64,000 nucleotides of DNA from Linnemannia elongata (taxonomy: Eukaryota; Mortierellomycota; Mortierellomycetes; Mortierellales; Mortierellaceae). The notes below the pieces were generated by a model. That model saw nothing but the letters and a program-made list of their open reading frames with translations. It was not told where the DNA came from and ran no database searches. Numbering within the stretch: the stretch's first letter is position 1; every line of letters starts with the position of its first letter. The translations under genes were made by a program, and so were the position numbers. Below, in pieces: positions 23,272 through 33,565 of the stretch. The stretch spans positions 1,054,001 through 1,118,000 of the forward strand of contig JAXBDG010000002.1 in assembly GCA_036320915.1 (NCBI GenBank). Direction: 5' to 3'.

Positions 23272-26200
23272 TTAGGATGATGAATAGGTGTCCAGCAGCG
23301 ACATCATCTCTTCGGGAATAAGGGGGACAAAGACTCGCTCGATCCCATGCTCGCGCTCCGCCAGATTCTCAGGGATCAACAAGGCGAGCCATGCCTTGCT
23401 GTTGCGCGTCTCGTTCAACAGCGTGGCCTCCTCCTCTTGATCGCGCTGACGCTGTCGTGCCCTAGCCTTCTCCGCCTCGGTCAACAAGGCTGCTGGAGAC
23501 TGCTGGGGCGCTGCAGGTGCGGACGCCGCCGTCGCCATGGTCGCTACCGTCTCTACCGATGACCGTGCCGTCGCTGGAGCAGTCGCCGTCGCAGGTGCAG
23601 GGGAGACATTGGTCATCGACATCATCGTCAAGGGACGCTCACGTTTCCGGTCCATCATCTGCCGACGGACCATCCGCTCGGTATCTGCCGCGACCTGGAG
23701 GACATACTGTGTAATTTCCTCGCTCAATCGAGGCTCGTTCACCTCAAACCGATAAGCGCTGACAACTCGCTTGACCTGGGTAGGGTTCAACAGCTCCAGC
23801 TTCTTGAGGGTCTCGATCCAGGTGGGGAAATCTTCTTGGAGAGACAAAACCTGAAGCAGCTGAAGCAGCTGGACCAAGGGAGCAAACTGATCATGCAGCT
23901 TGGAGGGCAAGTTGTTGAGGCGGATCCAGTCCTCCAGAATTGAAAGGTTGAGTCGGGTTTGGAGCGCCTTGCTGCGAGAGAGCAACTTCTTGTTAGAGAT
24001 CATCCGGTTGAACACCTCGGTTGAGACGTAGTAGAGCAACTGGGCGAGCACGTAGTGAATAAAGTCAGGGTGGATGTCGTAGGTCTGCATCACAAACAAC
24101 AACGACGACAACATGGTCGTGATGGTCCTGGGGGAGATGCGGCGCTGACGAGGCGACGGAGGGCGGTTGGCGAGAGGAACCATCGATGAGGAGGATGTCC
24201 TTGTCAAGGGTCGTGGAGGGTTGGGTGTCGATGTGCCAGAGGCTGCGGATCCTGCAAAAGTGGATGTCGAGGTCAGGTTGGGCGACAAGGGAGAACTGGC
24301 CCGCTTGGCTGTGTTGTTCTTGGACGACGCCTTGCTCATACTGCCCCTCCAAAGGAAAGCCCAGTCAGACTGGAACTTGACCTCGTCCATTCCTGCAATC
24401 GTGTCATGTTCGAGCATCGCCGGTTCCAGAATCTTCTCAATCCTCCGCTCGGCATCGACAACAATCATCTGAACCATGTCCAGCAAGAGTGCCTCAATCC
24501 TCATTTGGTGGAAGTCCGTGGCCTGGTTGATACCAACATCCTTACGAAGGAAGTGGAGCAGCACGCTGGTGTTGGAGATCCAGTAGGCTGTCAGAGTCAT
24601 GTCCTCTGGCTTTGCCTAATTGTCCCGATGTTAGCAACAAAATAACAAAAGCCTTGTTAGCCCATTGTCCCCTGAAAAATTATGCACAGACCCCTCGCAT
24701 CTGCCCTAGGACAAGTAGACCCTCGCTCTCCTTTCACTGCCCCAACAATACCTTTATCACATTCTTAATGGCAAGAATAGTGGCCTCGAGCAGCTCTTCC
24801 AGTAATTCCGGTGAGCTGAAATAGTGGGCGAATCTTGCAGCCAAGAATAGAACGTAGGCCGGGATGGGCTTGTGGGATCTTGAGCGTGTTGGTTCCATGG
24901 TCGTGATGGTCGTCTCGATGATGTGCTTGATGTCCTTGCTCGAGAAGACAAACATCTGATCCGGCAGACAGCGATCCCACTCAAACTCTCCTTCATCATC
25001 CAGTTGGGGCTAATTGGGAGTGCAGGGTCATTCCAATGGGGAGGGGTGAGTAACAAATACAAAAATAACGATAGTTAGTTAACATGACAAATACCTCAAA
25101 GAAACAAACAAAACAATGAATACAAGAGAAATAAAGGAGAGCAGTGCTCTGTTCACGGACGAGATCAAGAGACTTGCATGCGGTCCAAATAATATCCTCC
25201 GCCCCTCTTCTCACACCTCATCTCTATTCCAACCTCATGCTCACTCCTGCTCACTCCCTTTACATCCTCATGTCTGCTCCTATCCTCTGACCCAACTTGA
25301 AAGCCCCTTTTTCAATTGTCTCTCTCACTTGGCTGCATTTGACAAAAATAGTTCTTGCGCCCAACCATCTTGCAACCGTCTCTTTTTGTTTCTCCTCTTC
25401 TTTCTTTCTTTCCCACTCCTCTCTCACTCTGTCGTCATCTGTGAATCAAGCCCTAGGCAGGGTTGCATCGCCAAGTACTGGAAAATGAAAAAAGGAAAAA
25501 AGGAAAAAAAGGAAGACTGGTTTTCGTTCCAGCATGCATATGCCGCACAGGCAAAATAGATATCGATAGGGGGAGGGGACCTTCAAGGGCCAATTGGGAA
25601 AAAGCCGACTGACACCGCCCAAGGTAACACAGCTGCAAGAAGGGAAGGATGGACAGGAGGGAAAAGTCTGAAAGAAGGAAAATAAACACAAAAAAAAATA
25701 TAGAGAGAACAAGCACCTAGATACGCACCTGATCTGCTAAGGAGAGGTCAGCCATGTCGACATCAAATGCATTGGCACTGTCCATGGCCATCCGATACCG
25801 CCGCTCGTTTTCGGCCATAATTTCCTCGAATCCTTCGATCCCGCTCTGGTAGAAAAAGTCGTCGCCAAGGGACGAATTGTTGGTCCTGAAAAGTGATCCG
25901 TTACTTGAGACACTGTCACGTCGGCCAGGTTCCTGAAAGATTTGCACAATCTTGGTGTTGTCGTTGGGGTCATGGCGCAAAAAGTCAACGATGGTGTGAC
26001 CCTTGGCAGTCTGGGCAGAGGTGGAGGCGCCCTGTTCGAGCAAGAGTCGGACAATGTTTTCGTGCTTGTTGTTGGTTGCCCAGACAAGGGCGGTCCAGCC
26101 AAACTTGTCGCGGGCATCGACCAGCGCTCCAGCCTCGAGCAACATGAATGCAATTTCTGTGTGGCCAAAGCATGCGGCGTAGATCAGCGGGGTGGTTCCG

Positions 26201-27111
26201 TCTTCGTCCTGGGCCTCGAGGTCGATCCAATCCCGAAAGTTGTCGAGCATATCGGCGACTCTGTTCATGTCTCCGTTGGAGGAGGCTCTGGAGAACAGTT
26301 TAGACATTTTGATCTTTTTGTCCTTGTCGGAAATGGACCGTTCCATGATCCCTCGTGGATCATCCAACTGCTCTCTGTCGAACTCTAGCGCAAGGGGCGA
26401 GCTGGCAGCAGTAGTGGTGATCTGGATCGCCTGGCCTTGGGTCAGCATTTCGAATTCGCGGTCGAGCCTGGCGAGTGCATCGGCACCGGCGTTTCCGCCC
26501 AAGAAGGAGAGGGAGGAAGTAGAGGAGGTCGATAGGGAGGAGGTCACAGCCCTGGCTGCGGTGGGTGAGGAGGACGATGATGCCAAGCCAGTGACGGTAT
26601 CGTGCATCTCGGCAGCTTCGGCGGCATCAAACTCGTTCACCTCGACATCATCCTTACTCCTTTGGAAGCGCAGCGTCGTGGCGAGGTCCTCTTGGTCGTA
26701 AGGATTAGATCCCCAAGGGTCGAGCTGCTCTCCTCTCTGGATAGGCAACATGTCTGTGCTCGCTGGTGGTGTCGTTGTGGTTATTGTGAGGTTCTCTGTT
26801 GAATTTTTTGATAGTGTTGAGGTTGCACTGGTGATAGGAGAGGAGACCTTGTCGTTGGGTTCTGTGGTCTCAGTGACGACAGAGTAGAGTGAGTCTGATC
26901 CAGAATGGCTGCGACGATGGAGGTCACGGTGGTGGTTGTCGTCGTCGTCGTCGCCAAAGTCGGTTGTGGCGACAGAGTCGGCAGAGATGTGGGAGAGGTG
27001 TTTTGATTTAATGTCTTCTGTGGATGAGGAGACGACGGTGTCGGCGTCGTTGTCGGAGTGCATGTTGTCGGTGTGCATGTTGTCGAAGGTATGTTGTCTG
27101 GTTGAGTCCAT
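23272..27111 (-). CDS. Ankyrin-repeat and DIL (dilute) domain protein
   Basis: Exons 27111-25729, 25009-24752 and 24615-23272 join in frame to 994 residues. Residues 1-270 are acidic and Ser/Thr-rich. Ankyrin repeats follow (about 280-375: DGTTPLIYAACFGHTEIAFMLLEAGA, then GWTALVWATNNKHENIVRLLLEQGA, written in part). Exons 2 and 3 encode a DIL domain: YWISNTSVLLHFLRKD, MVQMIVVDAERRIEKIL, FIHYVLAQLLYYVSTEVFNRM and SILEDWIRLNNLP are typical of the cargo-binding tail of class V myosins. Fungal proteins combining ankyrin repeats with DIL but lacking a motor are known and probably act in membrane trafficking; the partner is not known. Intron 1 is unusually long (719 nt), so a small extra exon there cannot be excluded. 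C-terminal Ala/Arg/Gln segments look coiled. Confidence 0.87.
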
Positions 27112-28249
27112 GCAAGTGCACGGCAGAAGAGAAGAGGGGAGGGGAGGAGGGGAGGTAGTGAGAGTGTCTAAGTGAGAGTGTGTGAGTTATGAATGAGAGT
27201 GGTGGGAGTGGGTATTAGTGGAGTGGGGGGGGTGGGGTTGAGTAGAGGTAAGTGAAGAATGAATTGGAAAAGAAAAAGGAATGAGGAAGAGAGAAAGAGA
27301 GTGATGGGGATGATGAGAAGGGAAGGGAAGGGAAGGGAAGTGAAGAGAAGAGGAGAAGGAGAGAGAGAGAGAAAGAGAAAGAGAGGTGTGAAAAAGTGAA
27401 AAAGTGAAAAGGGTGCCTGGGACTAGAGTAAGAGAGTGTTCAAAAATATAATCAATGAATGACAGACAGGACAGACAAAGGTGTGAATTCCACCACCGAC
27501 AGACTTATTTTTGTCGTGCTTATGTGGTGAGTGGTAAAAAGTGGTATGACTTGTCTTGAAACTTGCCACGAAGGAAGAAGGGATGACGATGGTATTAGGG
27601 GACGATGATAATGATGATGATGGATGGCAGGCGAATGAACAGGGTATATAAAACGGAAGGGAGTTGTGGAGAACGAAGACAAAGGAGAAAGGAGAAGAAG
27701 AAGGAAGGTTGGGCGGTAACTATGATTGACAAAGAGAAAAAGAAGAAACGATAAGGAAGAGAAAAGCTGAACGGAACCGAAAAAAAAAAAAAAAAAAAAA
27801 AAAAAGGAAGGTTGGAGGGGTGGAAAAGGGAAAGGAGGAAGAGAAGAAGAGATGAAGAGAGAAAGAGGAAGGTAGAGAAGGGTTCGAAAGGCGAGAAAAG
27901 GGGTGGGGGGGGGGAAGGCTGGGGGTGAAGAGTAAAAAAGGGTAAAAGGGTGAAAAAGGGTCAAAAGGGGAGAAAAGGTGTTGAAGAAAGGAAGGGAAGG
28001 GAAGGGAAGTGTCAAAGGTAAAACAGGTAAAGGAAAGGAAGGGTTGAATGGACTGATGAAAAATGTATATGATAAAAAGACAAAAAGGCACACAAAAGGA
28101 TGTATAGGAGAGAGAGACTGATGTCCAATCGAAAAATTGCTCTCAGTCAAAAAGGGATTATTGCCATCGTTCGATGGGAATGGGGATACTAGGATGATAT
28201 TATTATTGCAATAAAAATATTCCTCTCTCTCTCTCTCATTCTCTCATTC

Positions 28250-28298
<49 letters not shown>

Positions 28299-31052
28299 GT
28301 CTACAATGGATTCAGCTTAGCGTCTTGGCTCTCTTCATTCTCTCTTTTTCATATCCATTTGTTGTCATGACATCTCAATCCTCTCTTCTTTGTTTTCTCC
28401 TCTTTGGTTGCATATGAGAAGAGGAGAAAGAAGAAAAAGAGGGTTTACGATAGAAAAACAAGAACGGAAAGTAGGAACGAACGAATGAACGACACAACAA
28501 CAACTCTATCCATTCCAACAGCCTTGCAAGTTACAACAGACTATGGCAAACTCAAAAACAAGAAAATAAAGAGAAAGACGGCTCAGATTGGGCGCTACTC
28601 CTATGACGATACTCTCATATTTATTGCTGTTGGATGAGAGTGTGAGGAGGTTGAAGAAAGAGCCATCCTACGAGACATGAATGGGAACACAAAGTCAACT
28701 GAGGATGTTTAACCCAACAACAAGGACAGTAACTACAACAAGTGCAACAACAACAACCTCAGCAGCAGCATGAAAAGAGTATTGGCAGTGAATGAGTAAG
28801 TGGGTGATTTTGACCCATAGGAAGACATCCCCTATAATCCACATAACCAAGCAGCATGGGCCATGCAACACATCATCGGCTACTACGCCCTAAGACAGTG
28901 CGCACTTACTAATTTTCCTTGCTTGTTTGTTTTGTTTATTGTCTTGCCGAAATGTGTTCGTGGGCAATGGGGCAATGGGAAATGCAAGCATAGACCTATC
29001 CGCCGCACTATGCAAGATGCCATACAAACATATACACACACACACACAGAGTCAGACTGACAAACAATAAGACAGAAACAGACAGATAACACACGGATGC
29101 CATGTGTTTGATTAAAGGGCAGTGTGATAAATTGCCTCGCGATAGTTTCTGTTCTCCAACGTGTCTCCAGGGGGAGGAACACTTTTCTCAGGCACACATC
29201 TCACCCTCAAGGGAAAAAAAAGGCAAAAAGAAGGAGGTGACATCTCTTCATCTAAATAGTAATTAAAAAAGGCACGCATGGAGTCATACACACTCACTCA
29301 TAACAACAACAACATTAATGCTACTGGGCCATGCCATTGTTCTCCTTTTCTCCCCTCTCTCTCTCTCTCTGTCTCTCTCTCCCTCCTCGATCAACAACAA
29401 CCACAATCTTACGCACGTACAAACCTCCTCCTTTTTTTCTTTTTTTTTTCCTCATTCCCGCTTCTCCACAAACCACCTTCCCATATTCACTTCCACGTTC
29501 ACGTATCAACACAGCAACCACAACAAAAAACAATAAAAAAACAACGTGTGCGGTCCCTCGAAATATTTCGCACATGTACAAACGGTACAAGGCGGACGGG
29601 GGTACCGATCCAACTCAATTTTTTTTTTTTTTTTGCAATCCTACCTTACTTCCGACTCCTTGCGTTTCGCCACCATTGATGGATGGCCCATGTCCCCACA
29701 CCCAGTTCATCTTTGAATTTTTGCTCCTCTTTGTTTCTTGTCTCGTTCAGCTTTGCCCTTTTTTCACCCTCCGTCTTTTTTTTTTTTTTTTTTTTTGTTA
29801 AAAGTGTGTCGCTTTATCGTCTGGACTGGGTTCTCCCGGACTGGCACGCTTTGCCACCATGGCCCTTGTTAATTTTTGCTCCCAAGGAGACAAACAAGAA
29901 ATGAGGAGTAATGCCCGACCTTCTAAAGTACCTGCTTCCTGCATGACTTGCTCGCTGGCCTTGCCTTGCTTTTCCTTGCCTTGGTTCGCCTTTTGCCTTT
30001 GCTTGCAAACCGAAGAAGCTTGTTCATTTTTCTTGCATTGAAAAAGTCATCGGGCTTGTTCCTGGCTCAAGGAGAAGGACCCCGACGAGAAGAGAAAAAT
30101 GACCTGACAAAAAAAAATCGATCAGTACAAGCCAGAAGGAAAACACGCCGTTTAGGCTTGTTCTACAAGAAAAGGGACCATCATGATAGGTTTTGAGGGA
30201 ATAAGGAAGATTGGGAAGAAACGGCAAGGGTGCTTGGACTGGGCTGGTTTATCGAAGAATTTATTATCAATTGTCCAGCGAAACTCACATAGATCGTGCC
30301 AGAGTGTCTCTTTCTAATAATATTGCCATGCTTGTATTTTTCACAGTCAGCAAGATGACGATGAGACTTACTGGAGTGGGGTGCAGGCACACAAGAATTC
30401 AGGTACAAGGCGGCAAAGTTAGCAGCCAAGTACGACAGGAACCTTTGGCAGAGAACAAACACCACACCTCTTTGTAACTGTTTTTTCGTTTGTCATTTGT
30501 TACTTGGCATGGCCATTGGGCATGACTAAACGGGAACACACCCTTCACCTTCATACGGAGAGAAAGAGATAGAAAAAGATGAGCACGATCGATCGACCCA
30601 CTAGCATCACAACCGTAACAGAAGCGGCCAAGCAGTAAGGGATCCGAAGCATCACGTGCTGTTCGCTTCAGCAGATACAATTCCACTGGAGACAATTGTC
30701 CAATCAGAGCGCAGCATACTTGGAGTAACACTCCGTCCTTCTTTGAAGTCAACTTTATCGTTGACTATTCTGCAGAGACAGGCAGACTTGTCAAAGTGAG
30801 CAACTGCATTCACTTACTCATCTTCACGGATTGACTCCAACTGTCCTGCCTGCCTGACTGACCTTCTACTTACCTCTCCGTCCCTTCGTCGTCTTCTTTA
30901 CCCAACTCTTTTTTGTTTTTTTTATTTTACCCAACCGTTCTTTTCCTTCTTTCTCCCTTCTCATTCCCCTTTCCCCCCTTTTCTAATTCCACCCAACAAC
31001 TCTCCTTCCTTCCCCCCAACCAACCTTCGCTCTCTCTCGCTCTCATCCGACA
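27112..31052. other. 3.9-kb stretch without recognisable gene
   Basis: This region separates the starts of the ankyrin-DIL gene (minus) and the Nudix gene (plus), so it carries both promoters. 27120-28110 is nearly all purine on the plus strand, with repeats such as GGGAA units near 27320-27345. 28222-28303 is (CT)n. 29340-29800 is pyrimidine-rich with T-runs. 30900-31050, just before the Nudix start, is CT-rich as in many fungal promoters. All longer frames are artefacts of composition. No tRNA, 5S rRNA or spliceosomal RNA was identified by eye. Confidence 0.6.
28222..28303. repeat. (CT)n microsatellite, imperfect
   Basis: About 80 bp of CT dinucleotides interrupted by CATT and GT steps. 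It is the longest microsatellite in the window. Confidence 0.95.
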
Positions 31053-33060
31053 ATGACCCGAGAGATCACAGCCCTCACAACCATAATCGACTCGCTCGGC
31101 CCCCCAAGAAAGATAAAGTCCAGGGGCCCCAAATACCGCAGAGCTTCCGTCGCCATTATCATCCGAGTCCGACCCGATCATCACCGCTACTCCCAATACA
31201 GCTCTACTCGTCAACAACAACAGGACCAGAAGACAACTGCAGGATCAAAAGGACAACAAGGACAAGGACAACCAGGACAGCCACAGCTCCGCCCAATTCA
31301 GGCAATCGAGAACCCTGAATCGCTGGACGAGTTCTTTGATCAGGATTGGGTCCGGACAGGAGTCCCCGAGGTTCTCTTTATCGAGCGAGCGACCCGAAAG
31401 ACAGATCGGTGGAGTGGACATGTGGCTCTGCCGGGCGGTAAACGGGAGGAGGCCGATGAGGACGATCAGGAGACGGCTGCCCGAGAGACTCTGGAGGAGA
31501 TCGGACTTGACTTGTCTGATCTGACTCAATTCCGGTGCCTTGGCGCCCTGGATGATCGGGAGCTCTGGACTTCGTTCGGTCGAGTCTTCTTGATGGTCCT
31601 CTCACCATTTGGTATGTGTTGATGTATATTTGTCAGAGTTGTAGGCGCCAAATTATTCCCTTGTGGATGGGTGGGTTGTTTCTTCATCCTATGGTAGTAC
31701 TATACTTCCCCGTGTCCCTGTTTTTGTTGTTCACCAACCCCTGCTGTCCCTGTCCCGAAGATCCCTGCAAAGTGAGCTGTGAAGGACATTTTTTTTTCTT
31801 TTCTCGCCCTTGTCAGCCGAGACCGGTTTTTCTTGGAACCCAAAAAAAAAAAAAAAAAAAAAAAAATGAGCAGTAGTCATCTATATCTTCCTTCCTCCCG
31901 GTCCCTGTGTGTGCACAAAACAAGACGAGGATGAATTATTTGCCAGAGCAAATATGCGGAAAGAGAATGGACACAGCTCAACGTTTATTTCACATGTATC
32001 TCGTTAACTGACCCGGACCTTTTTTTCTTTTCTTTTCCTTCCTTGCGGGCTTGGCTTTTTTTTGGCTTGACCTCATTTTCTAACTGTCGCTAATCAACCC
32101 GACAATATCAACAACCATCCAACATATCCACACAACGTCAACAAAAAAAAAACGACAACGACAATGAACAGTTTACATCCAGTTGTCTCCTTCTACACCT
32201 CCATTGAAACCCCAGCCAGATGAGGTCGCATCAGTACACTGGCAACCCCTCTCTCTGTTCCTGGATCGTCTGGAGAAGCCCCAATGGACGCCCATGACCA
32301 TCAACCTCTCTTCCAAACTCACTCCTCGTCTCTCACGAACGTTCCTCAGAGGTCTCTTTGGAACAATGTCTCTCCATTCCATCGAGATGCCCTATCGACC
32401 CGAATTCGTCCTTCGCACTACCACCTCCTCTGCACCCTCTCGTCTTCAACAATCAACAGCCGACCTTTCTTCTTCAACATTATCGGGATCAGGAGCCACT
32501 ACAAAGGTTGTGATCGACTATGAACCAGAGTGGGACCCCGAGCACAAACCATTGAAGCTCTGGGGACTCACATTGCAAATGATGGCCGATCTGCTGGAAC
32601 TCAAGGATGGGCCGATTCAATTGGATATTCGGCAAAAGGTTTGGGATTCCAAGCGGATGCGTAGACGCCTGGATGCGGGTTACCTCCCGGGTTTCTCGCA
32701 GACTGATATGCATTTCTGGGTTCGCGCTTTGCTCAAGTTTCACTCCTGGCAGGGCACTGAGAAGTAAGTTTGTCCCTCTTTTTTATTTTTTTCCACGTCT
32801 TCGCGTTCTTTTCGTTTCGAATTTATATGAGAAAAATAGCATCAACACTAATGCTCTTTACCTGTACATGTATAAATAATAGGAAAACGATGCAATCGAA
32901 CAGGGTGGGGTCATGGGAGAGCTACTACCGGTTGGTGAAACAGGCGTTCGTGTTTGTGATTCTGGGCCGTGTGGCGGCGTTTGCCTTGCTGGTCAAGCTC
33001 TTGAAGACGCCCGTCCTCCGCCTCCTCCAAGGTCAATCTCCTCTCCCTTCACGGTCATAG
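31053..33060 (+). CDS. Nudix hydrolase with C-terminal membrane segment (CoA-pyrophosphatase-like)
   Basis: Exons 31053-31611, 32172-32763 and 32883-33060 join in frame to 442 residues. The Nudix box lies at about residues 127-152: LPGGKREEADEDDQETAARE followed by TLEEIGL. It has one extra residue between the first Gly and Glu compared with the classical spacing, as in the PGG..D..D....RE..EE variant seen in CoA-pyrophosphatase-type Nudix proteins. SVAIIIRVRP and VLFIERATR are the strands before it. A Gln/Gly-rich insert (54-80) and a long C-terminal region follow, ending in a hydrophobic helix (about 405-424: AFVFVILGRVAAFALLVKLL) that probably anchors it to a membrane. The substrate is not determined. 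Intron 1 is 560 nt and holds an A-run at about 31842-31866. Confidence 0.82.
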
Positions 33061-33565
33061 TTGTACCCTATAAACTCGTTTTTTAGCAAGAGTGTATCTG
33101 TAAGAGTAAAGACAATGCGGTCAGGTTGGAAGGAAGAAGGGGGAAAGAAAGAGAGAGAAGTACAGCGCCTTTTTTTTCCGTCTTCCTTTTCCATATCCCT
33201 GAATATCAAAAATAGTGCCGCATAATACAACATCTCTCTCTCTCATTTTTTTTCCCGCCATGCTATTATCTTGTGTGAGAAAAAAAAAGGGTTACCCTTT
33301 TTATTTATTTTTTTTTTTTTGTATTTCATTTGCAGTGTGTCGGGTCTGGTTTGTTTGATTTGTGAACAAAAAAAGTCGTGCTTTTTTTTTTTTTTTTTAT
33401 TATGCTTGTGTTTGTGGTTTGTTGGTTTTTTTTTTGTTGGTTGGTTGGTTGGTTGGTTGTTGTTGTTTTCTGTTGTACAAAGGCAATGGGGGAAAAAAAT
33501 GCAAGAAGGCCTTGGAGGAAAAAAAATAAATAAAAAATGAATGAAATGCAAGTGAAAAAGAAGAA
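33061..33565. other. Convergent intergenic region with T-runs
   Basis: 505 bp between convergent stop codons. Several T-runs and a (GGTT)n tract of about 20 bp near 33438-33458; nothing else. Confidence 0.7.

Noticed and set aside
27452..28150. 232-codon frame on the minus strand
   Set aside because: Almost only Phe, Ser, Leu and Pro from polypyrimidine DNA, including an A/T run of about 25 bp translated as poly-Phe. No protein-like segment.
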